NCBI RefSeq assembly: GCF_000158955.1
Contig: NZ_GG657757.1
Coordinates: forward strand, 2,286,197 to 2,350,196
DNA: 64,000 bases
Source: Streptomyces viridochromogenes DSM 40736
GTDB lineage: Bacteria > Actinomycetota > Actinomycetes > Streptomycetales > Streptomycetaceae
Direction: 5' to 3'
Below the pieces are notes generated by a model. The model was not told the DNA's origin, searched no databases, and worked only from the letters and a program-made list of their open reading frames with translations. The position numbers and the translations under genes are program-made. How positions within the stretch are numbered: the first letter of the stretch is position 1; each line of letters begins with the position of its first letter. Positions 27,737-36,963 of the stretch are shown here, piece after piece.

Positions 27737-29668
27737 GTGGACACGACCCTTCAGGACCCCTTGGTCGGGCAGGTGCTCGACGGCCGGTATCGCGTCGACG
27801 CGCGGATCGCGGTCGGCGGGATGGCCACGGTCTACCGGGCCGTGGACACCCGGCTCGACCGGATCCTCGCGCTCAAGGTGATGCACCCGTCCCTGGCGGT
27901 CGACGCCTCGTTCGTCGAGCGGTTCATCCGCGAGGCGAAGTCCGTGGCCCGGCTGGCCCACCCGAACGTGGTGCAGGTCTTCGACCAGGGCAACGACGGC
28001 TCGTACGTCTACCTGGCGATGGAGTACGTCGCGGGCTGCACCCTGCGGGACGTGCTGCGCGAGCGCGGGGCCCTGCAGCCGCGTGCGGCCCTGGACATCC
28101 TGGAGCCGGTGCTGGCCGCGCTGGGCGCCGCGCACCGCGCCGGGTTCGTGCACCGCGACATGAAGCCCGAGAACGTTTTGATAGGGGACGACGGCCGGGT
28201 CAAGGTCGCCGACTTCGGCCTGGTGCGGGCCGTCGACACCGTGACGAACACCACCGGCACCGTCCTCGGCACGGTCTCGTACCTCGCGCCGGAGCAGATA
28301 GAGAACGGCACCGCGGACCCCCGCGTCGACGTGTACGCGTGCGGCGTGATGCTGTACGAGATGCTGACCGGCGACAAGCCGCACGACGGGGACTCGCCCG
28401 CCGTGATCCTCTACAAGCACCTGCACGAGGACGTCCCGCCGCCCTCGGCCGCCGTGCCCGGTCTGGCGTACGAGCTGGACGAGATGGTGGCCTCGGCGAC
28501 CGCCCGCGCCCCGGAGATCCGCCCGCACGACGCGGTGGCGCTGCTGGCGCAGGTCCGTGACGGGCGCGGCCGGCTGACCGCGGAGCAGCTGGACGTCGTG
28601 CCGCCGCAGGCGCTCACGGCGGACCACGACAACGCCGACGACCGTACGAGCGTGATCCCGCGCGCGCTCACCACGCTGCGCCCGCTGCCCGTCAACGAGG
28701 ACGAGGAGGGCGAGGCGGCGGACCACCGCACCAGCCGTTTCCAGTCCCCGCCGCCCCCGCCGCCCCGGCGTCGCTCGGGGCCCCGGCGCGGCCCGTTGGC
28801 GATCGTCGTCGCCGTCCTGCTCGTGCTGGGCCTCGGCGCCGGTGTCTGGTACATCAACTCGGGCCAGTTCACCGAGGTGCCCCCGCTGCTGGCGAAGACC
28901 CAGGCCCAGGCCGAGGACCGGCTGGAGGACGCCGGGCTGGACCTCGGCAAGGTGGAGCACGCCTACAGCGACACCGTCGACCGCGGCACCGTCATCAGCA
29001 GCGACCCGAAGACCGGGACCCGCATCCGGGGCAACGACTCCGTGTCCCTCACCATCTCCGACGGCCCCCGGAACGTGCGGGTGCCCGCCCTCGCCGGCCA
29101 GAAGCTGGACGAGGCGCGGTCCCTGCTGAAGGACGACGGTCTCGAGCCGGGCATGGTCACCCGGGAGTTCAGCGAGGACGTGCCGAAGGGCTCGGTGATC
29201 TCCGCGCGGCCGGCCGACGGCACGAAGGTGCGCGCGGGTACGGCCGTCGCGCTCGTCGTCAGCAAGGGCAGTCCGATCGACATCCCGGATGTCACCGGTG
29301 CGGACCTGGCCGACGCGCGTTCCGAGCTGGAGGGCGCCGGTCTGAAGGTGAAGGTCGCCGCCGAGCAGGTCAACTCCTCCGAGTTCGACAAGGGGCAGAT
29401 CGTCAAGCAGAGCCCGAACCCCGGCGGCCGGGCGGCCGAGGGCGACACCGTGACGCTGACGGTGTCCAAGGGCCCCGAGATGATCGAGGTACCGGACGTG
29501 GTCGGCGACAGCGTCGAGGACGCCACGCGGACGCTGGAGGGCGCCGGGTTCCAGGTCGACGAGGACCGCGGTCTGCTCGGCCTGTTCGGCGACGAGGTCA
29601 AGAGCCAGTCCGTCGAGGGCGGCCAGACCGCGCCCAAGGGCTCGACGATCACCATCAAGATCAGGTGA
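27737..29668 (+). CDS. Ser/Thr protein kinase with four PASTA domains (PkaF/PknB-type)
   Basis: Membrane sensor kinase coupling muropeptide or lipid II binding to phosphorylation. The 643-residue protein has a Hanks-type kinase domain (residues 10-275) with ALKVM Lys, HRDMKPENV, ADFGLV and APEQ, a Pro/Arg-rich juxtamembrane stretch, one membrane segment (LAIVVAVLLVLGLGAGVWYI, about 352-373), and four extracellular PASTA repeats (VPPLLAKTQAQAED, VPALAGQKLDEAR, IPDVTGADLADAR, VPDVVGDSVEDATR). It is the syntenic partner of PknL in mycobacteria, which lacks PASTA repeats. GTG at 27737 is preferred; a longer frame to 27707 lacks a ribosome site. Confidence 0.95.
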   Translation: MDTTLQDPLVGQVLDGRYRVDARIAVGGMATVYRAVDTRLDRILALKVMHPSLAVDASFVERFIREAKSVARLAHPNVVQVFDQGNDGSYVYLAMEYVAGCTLRDVLRERGALQPRAALDILEPVLAALGAAHRAGFVHRDMKPENVLIGDDGRVKVADFGLVRAVDTVTNTTGTVLGTVSYLAPEQIENGTADPRVDVYACGVMLYEMLTGDKPHDGDSPAVILYKHLHEDVPPPSAAVPGLAYELDEMVASATARAPEIRPHDAVALLAQVRDGRGRLTAEQLDVVPPQALTADHDNADDRTSVIPRALTTLRPLPVNEDEEGEAADHRTSRFQSPPPPPPRRRSGPRRGPLAIVVAVLLVLGLGAGVWYINSGQFTEVPPLLAKTQAQAEDRLEDAGLDLGKVEHAYSDTVDRGTVISSDPKTGTRIRGNDSVSLTISDGPRNVRVPALAGQKLDEARSLLKDDGLEPGMVTREFSEDVPKGSVISARPADGTKVRAGTAVALVVSKGSPIDIPDVTGADLADARSELEGAGLKVKVAAEQVNSSEFDKGQIVKQSPNPGGRAAEGDTVTLTVSKGPEMIEVPDVVGDSVEDATRTLEGAGFQVDEDRGLLGLFGDEVKSQSVEGGQTAPKGSTITIKIR

Positions 29669-29727
29669 GGACGGCCGGCAGGGAGCCCGTGGACGGAGCG
29701 GGGCCGGACGCATGACACCCTGAACGG

Positions 29728-30606
29728 GTGAACAATCAGCTGTCCGGCCCCTCCCGCAACCCGGTGGGCGGCCACGTTCCCGTGGCCGGCGGGCTCCACT
29801 CCGTCGGCCTGTCCTACGCCCGTGACCTGAAGGCCGAGACGGTCCAGGTCTTCGTCGCCAACCCGCGCGGCTGGGCCACCCCGCCCGGGAACCCCAAGCA
29901 GGACGAGGCGTTCCGGGCGGCGTGCGAGGCCGAGTCGATCCCGGCGTACGTGCACGCCCCCTACCTGATCAACTTCGGCTCGCACACCGAGGCGACCGTG
30001 GAGCGGTCGGTGGAGTCGCTGCGGCACTCGCTGCGGCGGGGCCGGGAGATCGGGGCGCTGGGCGTGGTCGTGCACACCGGCAGCGCGACCGGCGGCCGGG
30101 AGCGGTCCGTGGCGCTGAAGCAGGTACGGGAGCACCTGCTGCCGCTGCTCGACGAGCTGACCCACGACGACGACCCGTACCTGCTGCTGGAGTCGACCGC
30201 CGGCCAGGGCGCCTCCCTGTGCTCACGGACGTGGGACTTCGGCCCGTACTTCGAGGCGCTGGACTCCCACCCGATGCTCGGCGTGTGCCTGGACACCTGC
30301 CATGTCTTCGCCGCCGGGCACGACCTGACCGGCCCCACCGGTATGCACCAGACGCTGGACCTGCTGGTGGACACGGTCGGCGAGGGCCGTCTGAAGCTGA
30401 TCCACGCCAACGATTCCAAGGACGTGGCGGGCACCCACAAGGACCGGCACGAGAACATCGGGGTGGGCCACATCGGCGAGGACCCGTTCCGGGCGCTGAT
30501 GACGCATCCCGCGACCGAGGGCGTGCCGCTGGTGATCGAGACACCGGGCGGCAAGGAGGGGCACGCGGCGGACGTGGAGCGGCTGAAGAAGCTGCGCGAC
30601 GGCTGA
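29728..30606 (+). CDS. nfo: Endonuclease IV-type AP endonuclease (Nfo)
   Basis: Repairs abasic sites and 3'-blocked ends. The 292-residue TIM-barrel protein has the zinc-binding and active-site segments VHAPYLINFGSH, GVVVHTGSATGG, LLLESTAGQGASLCS, GVCLDTCHVFAAGHDL, KLIHANDSKDVAGTHKDRHENIGVGHIG and LVIETPGG. All conserved metal ligands appear present. The GTG at 29728 is close to the preceding kinase (59 bp), and its stop nearly meets the convergent oxidoreductase gene. Confidence 0.95.
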   Translation: MNNQLSGPSRNPVGGHVPVAGGLHSVGLSYARDLKAETVQVFVANPRGWATPPGNPKQDEAFRAACEAESIPAYVHAPYLINFGSHTEATVERSVESLRHSLRRGREIGALGVVVHTGSATGGRERSVALKQVREHLLPLLDELTHDDDPYLLLESTAGQGASLCSRTWDFGPYFEALDSHPMLGVCLDTCHVFAAGHDLTGPTGMHQTLDLLVDTVGEGRLKLIHANDSKDVAGTHKDRHENIGVGHIGEDPFRALMTHPATEGVPLVIETPGGKEGHAADVERLKKLRDG

Positions 30607-30610
30607 CGGC

Positions 30611-31261
30611 TCAGAGGCCGGGGCCGTCCCCGGCCTCCTCCTGGTACGAGTAGCGCTGCTCCTGCCACGGGTCGCCGATGTTGTGGTAGCCGCGCTCCTC
30701 CCAGAAGCCGCGCCGGTCGGCGGTCATGTACTCCACGCCGCGCACCCACTTGGGGCCCTTCCAGGCATAGAGGTGGGGCACGATCAGGCGCAGCGGGAAG
30801 CCGTGCTCGGCGGTGAGCAGCTCGCCGTCCTTGTGGGTGGCGAACAGGACCTGCTCGGAGGCGAAGTCGGACAGCCGGAGGTTGGAGCTGAATCCGTACT
30901 CGGCCCACACCATCACATGGGTGACGTCGTCGGCGGGCGGGGCGAGGTCGAGGATCGTGCGGGCCGGGATGCCGCCCCATTCGGCGCCCAGCATGCTGAA
31001 CTTCGTGACGCAGTGCAGATCGGCCACGACGGTGGTGTACGGCAGGGCCGTGAACTCCTCGTGGGTCCAGCAGTGCTTGCCGCCGCCGGCGGTGGCGCCG
31101 AAGACCCGGAACTCCCAGCGCTCGGGCCGGAACTTGGGGACGGGTCCGTAGTGCGTGACCGGCCAGCCGCGTTGCAACCGCTGTCCCGGCGGCAGCCCGG
31201 GCTGCGTCGCTCCTGCTGAATCGTGCCCTTCTCCCGATTCGCGTCCCACCGGCTGACCCAT
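30611..31261 (-). CDS. Molybdopterin-dependent oxidoreductase, sulfite-oxidase/MsrP-like
   Basis: The 216-residue protein has the molybdopterin domain of the sulfite oxidase superfamily: GPVPKFRPERWEFRVFG, VADLHCVTKFSMLGAEWGGIPARTIL (molybdenum Cys), DDVTHVMVWAEYGFSSNL, and GFPLRLIVPHLYAWKGPKWVRGVEYM. It lacks a signal peptide and an extra C-terminal domain, so it is a short cytosolic member. ATG at 31261 has GGATGGAG close by. Substrate unknown. The gene is convergent with nfo (4 bp gap). Confidence 0.9.
   Translation of the reverse strand: MGQPVGRESGEGHDSAGATQPGLPPGQRLQRGWPVTHYGPVPKFRPERWEFRVFGATAGGGKHCWTHEEFTALPYTTVVADLHCVTKFSMLGAEWGGIPARTILDLAPPADDVTHVMVWAEYGFSSNLRLSDFASEQVLFATHKDGELLTAEHGFPLRLIVPHLYAWKGPKWVRGVEYMTADRRGFWEERGYHNIGDPWQEQRYSYQEEAGDGPGL
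30614..30637. terminator. Hairpin between convergent nfo and molybdopterin oxidoreductase genes
   Basis: GAGGCCGGGG and CCCCGGCCTC form a perfect 10-bp stem with a CCGT loop. It overlaps the 3' end of the oxidoreductase gene, so it may end both transcripts; no U tract is present. Confidence 0.6.
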
Positions 31262-31436
31262 GACTCCATCCTGACAGACCCCGGGTGATGCCCCTGACAG
31301 GGTCGACATCAAATCGGGACAACTAGAACTAAGCATGCCCTTACTTACTAAGTGAAGACTTACTGGACGATCTTCTCCGCCGGTGGAATCATGCGGCGCA
31401 ACCTGCCAGTTCCCCCGCGTGGAAGGAGCCTCTGCG

Positions 31437-31913
31437 ATGCAGGGCGACCCCGAGGTCCTCGAATTCCTGAACGAGCAGTTGACCGGCGAGCTGACGGCGG
31501 TCAACCAGTACTGGCTGCACTACCGGATCCAGGACAACAACGGCTGGACCAAGCTCGCCAAGTACACGCGTGAAGAGTCCATCGACGAGATGAAGCACGC
31601 GGACAAGATCACCGAGCGCATCCTCATGCTGGACGGCCTGCCCAACTACCAGCGGCTCTTCCACGTACGGGTCGGCCAGACGGTCACCGAGATGTTCCAG
31701 GCGGACCGGCAGGTCGAGGTCGAGGCGATCGACCGCCTCAAGCGCGGTATCGAGGTGATGCGCACCAAGGGCGACATCACGTCCGCGAACCTCTTCGAGT
31801 CGATCCTCGAGGACGAGGAGCACCACATCGACTACCTGGACACACAGCTGGAGCTGATCGAGAAGCTCGGCGAGGCGCTGTACATCGCGCAGCAGATCGA
31901 GCAGCCGAGCTAG
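31437..31913 (+). CDS. bfr: Bacterioferritin
   Basis: Iron-storage protein that oxidises Fe(II) in a 24-mer cage. The 158-residue protein has the di-iron ligands Glu18, Glu51, His54, Glu94, Glu127 and His130 (segments LTGELTAVNQYWLHYR, REESIDEMKHADK, EVEAIDRLKR, ILEDEEHHIDYLD) and the heme ligand Met52. GGAAGGAG lies before the ATG at 31437. It converges with bfd, which is only 6 bp away. Iron regulation of bfr itself is not clear from sequence. Confidence 0.96.
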   Translation: MQGDPEVLEFLNEQLTGELTAVNQYWLHYRIQDNNGWTKLAKYTREESIDEMKHADKITERILMLDGLPNYQRLFHVRVGQTVTEMFQADRQVEVEAIDRLKRGIEVMRTKGDITSANLFESILEDEEHHIDYLDTQLELIEKLGEALYIAQQIEQPS

Positions 31914-31919
31914 ACGGGT

Positions 31920-32144
31920 CTAGGCGGCGTCTTCCAGTTCCGCGAGCACCGGCTCGCCCCGGTCGGCCAGCTCACGGCGCGGGCACGAGCCCCTGCCGAG
32001 GAGTGCCTGGATCCGGCGTACGCACGACCCGCAGTCCGTGCCCGCCTTGCAGGCGGAGGCTATCTGGCGAGGGGTGCAGGCGCCGCTGTCCGCGTGCTGC
32101 TTGACCTGCTGCTCGGTGATCCCGAAGCAACTGCAGATGTACAC
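31920..32144 (-). CDS. bfd: Bacterioferritin-associated ferredoxin-like [2Fe-2S] protein
   Basis: Small iron-sulfur protein that helps mobilise iron from bacterioferritin. The 74-residue product begins MYICSCFGITEQQV and has Cys ligands C-x-C near the start and C-x2-C in CKAGTDCGSC, the Bfd pattern. GTG at 32144 has GGGAGG at a spacing of 8; the other GTG three codons upstream would overlap this ribosome site. It converges on bfr, and its promoter region holds an IdeR/DmdR iron box. Confidence 0.93.
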   Translation of the reverse strand: MYICSCFGITEQQVKQHADSGACTPRQIASACKAGTDCGSCVRRIQALLGRGSCPRRELADRGEPVLAELEDAA

Positions 32145-32195
32145 GCGGTTCACCTCCCGGCGGGTTCGTTCCTTGGCGCCGTCCCCGTTGATCGG

Positions 32196-32214
32196 TGAGG
32201 CTAACCTAACCTTA
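32196..32214. promoter_or_regulatory. IdeR/DmdR iron box upstream of bfd
   Basis: TGAGGCTAACCTAACCTTA matches the consensus TTAGGTTAGGCTAACCTAA at 14 of 19 positions. It lies about 50 bp upstream of the bfd start, in the promoter position, indicating repression by the iron-sensing regulator when iron is high. Confidence 0.8.
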
Positions 32215-32244
32215 CCCGCCGGGTGGGAGGCAGAAAAGTCGAGA

Positions 32245-32274
32245 GGGGCGCGGATCGTATGTGATCCGCGCCCC
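32245..32274 (-). terminator. Terminator of the DAHP synthase gene
   Basis: GGGGCGCGGATC and GATCCGCGCCCC form a perfect 12-bp stem with a 6-nt loop. On the minus strand it is followed by TCTCGACTTTTCTG, giving a short U-rich end. Confidence 0.8.
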
Positions 32275-32302
32275 AGTCGATGCCCTGGTGTCGGGCGGAC
32301 TC

Positions 32303-33655
32303 TTACTGGTCCCGGTACATCTCGGCCACGAGGAACGCCAGGTCCAGCGACTGGCTGCGGTTGAGCCGCGGGTCGCAGGCCGTCTCGTAGCGCTGGTGCA
32401 GATCGTCGACGAAGATCTCGTCGCCGCCGCCCACGCACTCGGTGACGTCGTCACCGGTCAGCTCCACGTGGATACCGCCCGGGTGCGTGCCCAGCGCCTT
32501 GTGGACCTCGAAGAAGCCCTTGACCTCGTCGAGCACGTCGTCGAAGCGGCGGGTCTTGTGCCCGGAGGCCGCCTCGAAGGTGTTGCCGTGCATCGGGTCG
32601 GTCACCCAGGCGACGGTGGCGCCCGATGCGGTGACCTTCTCGACCAGCTCGGGGAGCTTGTCACGGACCTTGTCTGCGCCCATGCGGACGATGAAGGTCA
32701 GCCGGCCCGGCTCACGCTCCGGGTCGAGGCGGTCGATGTACTGCAGCGCGTCCTCGGCCGTCGTCGTCGGACCCAGCTTGATGCCGATCGGGTTGCGGAT
32801 CTTCGAGGCGAACTCGATGTGCGCGTGGTCCAGCTGCCGGGTGCGCTCACCGATCCACACCATGTGCCCGGAGACGTCGTACAGCTGCCCGGTGCGCGAG
32901 TCGACCCTGGTCAGCGCGGACTCGTAGTCGAGCAGCAGCGCCTCGTGCGAGGCGTAGAACTCGACCGTCTTGAACTCCTCCGGGTCGGCCCCGCAGGCGT
33001 GCATGAAGTTCAGCGCCTGGTCGATCTCGCGGGCGAGCTGCTCGTAGCGCTGGCCGGACGGGGACGACTTCACGAAGTCCTGGTTCCAGGCGTGCACCTG
33101 ACGCAGGTCGGCGTAGCCGCCGGTGGTGAAGGCGCGCACCAGGTTCAGCGTGGAGGCCGAGGCGTGGTACATCCGCTTCAGCCGCTCGGGGTCCGGGATA
33201 CGGGCCTCTTCGGTGAAGTCGAAGCCGTTGACGGAGTCGCCCCGGTACGTCGGCAGCGTGACGCCGTCGCGGGTCTCGGTCGGCTTGGAGCGCGGCTTGG
33301 AGTACTGGCCGGCGATCCGGCCGACCTTCACGACCGGCACGGACGCGGCGTACGTCAGTACGGCGCCCATCTGGAGCAGCGTCTTGAGCTTGTTGCGGAT
33401 GTGGTCGGCGGACACCCCGTCGAACGCCTCGGCGCAGTCGCCGCCCTGGAGGAGGAACGCCTCTCCCTTGGCGACGGCCGCCATCCGGGCGCGCAGCTGG
33501 TCGCACTCGCCCGCGAAGACGAGCGGCGGATACGACTCCAGCTCCGCAACGACTGCGCGCAGAGCCTCGGTGTCGGGGTACTCGGGCTGCTGCGCCGCGG
33601 GCAGGTTTCGCCAGGTGTTGCCAGCACTCGCGCTGGTCTTAGCGTTCACGGTCAC
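32303..33655 (-). CDS. aroH: Class II 3-deoxy-D-arabino-heptulosonate-7-phosphate synthase
   Basis: First step of the shikimate pathway: phosphoenolpyruvate plus erythrose-4-phosphate. The 450-residue protein is of the plant/actinobacterial class II type, with PPLVFAGECDQLRARM, LLQGGDCAEAFDG, KVGRIAGQYSKPRSKP, WIGERTRQLDHAHIEFASKIRNPIGIKLGPT, WVTDPMHGNT and GGIHVELTGDDVTEC. GTG at 33655 starts TVNAKTSASAG; a second GTG at 33649 has the better ribosome spacing (GAGG). The gene is divergent from the trp leader/anthranilate synthase unit. In mycobacteria this enzyme lies close to the PknL kinase, as here. Confidence 0.96.
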   Translation of the reverse strand: MTVNAKTSASAGNTWRNLPAAQQPEYPDTEALRAVVAELESYPPLVFAGECDQLRARMAAVAKGEAFLLQGGDCAEAFDGVSADHIRNKLKTLLQMGAVLTYAASVPVVKVGRIAGQYSKPRSKPTETRDGVTLPTYRGDSVNGFDFTEEARIPDPERLKRMYHASASTLNLVRAFTTGGYADLRQVHAWNQDFVKSSPSGQRYEQLAREIDQALNFMHACGADPEEFKTVEFYASHEALLLDYESALTRVDSRTGQLYDVSGHMVWIGERTRQLDHAHIEFASKIRNPIGIKLGPTTTAEDALQYIDRLDPEREPGRLTFIVRMGADKVRDKLPELVEKVTASGATVAWVTDPMHGNTFEAASGHKTRRFDDVLDEVKGFFEVHKALGTHPGGIHVELTGDDVTECVGGGDEIFVDDLHQRYETACDPRLNRSQSLDLAFLVAEMYRDQ

Positions 33656-33751
33656 GACCTCAACATTACGGGGTCGTGTAGGGCGTCCCGACCGATGCCC
33701 AGCAATTGAGACACCGCGTACGCCCTGCGGACATGGGGTAGGGTGCGTCGC

Positions 33752-33808
33752 ATGTTCGCGCACTCGACCCAGAACTGGTGGTGGACCGCTCATCCGGCGG
33801 CCCACTGA
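33752..33808 (+). CDS. trpL: trp leader peptide (trpL), attenuator control peptide
   Basis: The 18-residue peptide MFAHSTQNWWWTAHPAAH has three tandem Trp codons and lies before an anthranilate synthase gene. Trp starvation would stall ribosomes on the WWW codons. The ATG follows a -10-like TAGGGT at 33739-33744 with a spacing of 7, suggesting a leaderless message. No ribosome site is needed in that case. Confidence 0.9.
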   Translation: MFAHSTQNWWWTAHPAAH

Positions 33809-33830
33809 CTGCGCGTACGACAGACTTCGC

Positions 33831-33855
33831 GAAGGCCGCCCGAGGGGCGGCCTTC
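33831..33855 (+). terminator. trp attenuator hairpin
   Basis: GAAGGCCGCCC and GGGCGGCCTTC form an 11-bp stem with a GAG loop, followed by GGTGTTT. It starts 22 bp after the trpL stop and ends about 75 bp before the anthranilate synthase start, the classical leader-terminator layout. Confidence 0.88.
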
Positions 33856-33930
33856 GGTGTTTCCCGGGTCGTTCCTCTCCCACTGCATCCCACCGGATCC
33901 CCCGGATCCTCGGAGAAGGAGCACGGACCC

Positions 33931-35787
33931 ATGAACCTGCTCGGCTTGCTGGACGATCCCCGTCCGTTCGCCCTGCTGCGCCGCCGCACGCCGGGCCACG
34001 ACCACGAGCTGGTCGAGGTCCTGATCGGCCCGGCCGCGACGTACGACCGGCTCTCCGACCTCCCCGACGAGAGCCTGGCACTCGTCCCCTTCCGGCAGAT
34101 CCGCGAGCGCGGCTTCGACGTCCGCGACGACGGCACGCCCCTGGTGGCCCTCACCCCCGAGGAGTCCTACGGCGTCCCGCTGGCCGACGCCCTGGCGCAG
34201 CTCCCGGCGCACGAGGTGCGGGTCGAGGACGGCGGCTTCGACGTCCCGGACGAGGAGTACGCGCAGACCGTCGGCCGCGTGCTGCGGGAGGAGATCGGCC
34301 GGGGCGAGGGCGCGAACTTCGTGATCCGCCGGACGTACGAGGGCGAAATCCGCGGGTTCGGCCGGGCCGACGCGCTGGCGCTGTTCCGGCGGCTGCTGGA
34401 GGGCGAGCGGGGCGCGTACTGGACGTTCGTCGTGCACACCGGCGACCGGACCCTGGTCGGGGCCAGCCCCGAGGTGCACGTGCGGATGTCCGGCGGCACG
34501 GTCGTCATGAACCCGATCAGCGGCACCTACCGCTACCCCACGGACGGGCCCACCCCCGAGCACCTGCTCGGCTTCCTCGCCGACGGCAAGGAGATCGAGG
34601 AGCTGTCGATGGTCGTCGACGAGGAGCTCAAGATGATGTGCACCGTCGGTGACATGGGCGGGGTCGTGGTCGGGCCCCGGCTGAAGGAGATGGCACACCT
34701 CGCGCACACCGAGTACGAGCTGCGCGGGAAGTCCTCGCTGGACGTGCGGGACGTGCTGAGGGAGACGATGTTCGCGGCGACCGTCACCGGCTCGCCGGTG
34801 CAGAACGCCTGCCGGGTCATCGAGCGGCACGAGGCCGGGGGGCGGGGGTACTACGCGGGTGCGCTGGCCCTGATCGGCCGGGACTCCGGCGGAGCCCAGA
34901 CCCTCGACTCCCCCATCCTCATCCGCACCGCCGACATCTCCTCCGGCGGGCACCTGCGCGTACCGGTCGGCGCCACGCTGGTGCGCGGGTCCGACCCGGA
35001 GAGCGAGGTCGCGGAGACGCATGCGAAGGCGGCGGGTGTCCTGGCGGCCCTGGGCGTACGGCCGGGAAGGCCGCGCGCGGAGTCCAACCGGCCCCGGCTG
35101 GCCGACGACCCGCGCGTGCGGGCCGCCCTCGACGGGCGCCGGGCGTCCCTGGCGCCGTTCTGGCTGCGGATGCAGGAGCGGTCGGAGGAGCTGAGCGGGC
35201 ACGCGCTGGTGGTCGACGGCGAGGACACCTTCACGGCGATGCTCGCGCACGTGCTGCGGTCGAGCGGTCTGGAGGTGACCGTCCGGCGGTACGACGAGGA
35301 CGCGCTCCGGGAGGTGGTGCTCGCGCACCAGGGGCCGGTCGTGCTCGGCCCGGGCCCCGGGGACCCCGCCGATCTCACCGACCCCAAGATGCGGATCCTG
35401 CGGGACCTCACCGCCGAGGTCATCCGCAGCCACCCGCACGGCGTGCTCGGCGTCTGCCTCGGGCACGAGCTGATCGCGGCCGAACTGGGGCTGGACATCG
35501 TCCGGAGGGACGTGCCGTACCAGGGGGAGCAGACCACGGTCGACCTCTTCGGGCGGCAGGAGACCGTCGGCTTCTACAACAGCTTCGTGGCGCGCTGCGA
35601 CGAAGAGGCCCACCAGGAGCTGGCCGCGCACGGCGTGGAGATCAGCCGGGCCGCGAACGGGGAAGTGCACGCGATGCGCGGGCCCGGGTTCGCCGGCGTG
35701 CAGTTCCATCCGGAGTCGATCCTGACGCTGAACGGCGCAGCGGTCATACGGGAGTTGGTGGGGCAGTTGCGCAACACGACCGTGTAG
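33931..35787 (+). CDS. Anthranilate synthase, fused TrpE-TrpG (chorismate-utilising, GATase domain)
   Basis: Converts chorismate and glutamine to anthranilate. The 618-residue protein has an N-terminal anthranilate synthase component I domain (segments NPISGTYRYPTDG, EELSMVVDEELKMMCTVGDMG, GSPVQNACRVIERHE, GGRGYYAGALALIGRD) and, after residue 430, a class I glutamine amidotransferase (GVCLGHELIAAELG with the nucleophile Cys and VQFHPESIL with His/Glu). Fusion order E then G resembles PhzE-type enzymes. ATG at 33931 has GGAGAAGGAGCACGG upstream. Control is by the trpL attenuator. A trp operon trpE elsewhere in the genome is likely, so the role may be to feed secondary metabolism or stress supply. 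Confidence 0.93.
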   Translation: MNLLGLLDDPRPFALLRRRTPGHDHELVEVLIGPAATYDRLSDLPDESLALVPFRQIRERGFDVRDDGTPLVALTPEESYGVPLADALAQLPAHEVRVEDGGFDVPDEEYAQTVGRVLREEIGRGEGANFVIRRTYEGEIRGFGRADALALFRRLLEGERGAYWTFVVHTGDRTLVGASPEVHVRMSGGTVVMNPISGTYRYPTDGPTPEHLLGFLADGKEIEELSMVVDEELKMMCTVGDMGGVVVGPRLKEMAHLAHTEYELRGKSSLDVRDVLRETMFAATVTGSPVQNACRVIERHEAGGRGYYAGALALIGRDSGGAQTLDSPILIRTADISSGGHLRVPVGATLVRGSDPESEVAETHAKAAGVLAALGVRPGRPRAESNRPRLADDPRVRAALDGRRASLAPFWLRMQERSEELSGHALVVDGEDTFTAMLAHVLRSSGLEVTVRRYDEDALREVVLAHQGPVVLGPGPGDPADLTDPKMRILRDLTAEVIRSHPHGVLGVCLGHELIAAELGLDIVRRDVPYQGEQTTVDLFGRQETVGFYNSFVARCDEEAHQELAAHGVEISRAANGEVHAMRGPGFAGVQFHPESILTLNGAAVIRELVGQLRNTTV

Positions 35788-35797
35788 CCGACCGGGT

Positions 35798-35829
35798 GGC
35801 CGTCCGGGGGTTGCCACCTCCGGACGGCC
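35798..35829. terminator. Hairpin after the anthranilate synthase gene
   Basis: GGCCGTCCGG and CCGGACGGCC form a perfect 10-bp stem, 11 bp past the stop. The neighbouring 35830-35859 repeat (GCACCCGGGGCATCC twice) and pfkA, read from the other strand, follow. Confidence 0.75.
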
Positions 35830-35859
35830 GCACCCGGGGCATCCGCACCCGGGGCATCC
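35830..35859. repeat. Two tandem 15-bp repeats between convergent genes
   Basis: Exact copies of GCACCCGGGGCATCC at 35830-35844 and 35845-35859, with a partial third copy, lie between the anthranilate synthase hairpin and the pfkA stop. Confidence 0.85.
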
Positions 35860-35881
35860 GCGCCCGGTCAGCCGCTCCCGG

Positions 35882-36910
<1,029 letters not shown>

Positions 36911-36963
36911 GGAAAAGTCCCTTCGCCGCAGGTGCCTGACGAAGGGTCAGTGTGACGTGCGCC

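Noticed and set aside
31320..31436. IdeR/DmdR box upstream of bfr
   Set aside because: The segment near 31335-31355 is only a partial match; too weak to list as an operator.
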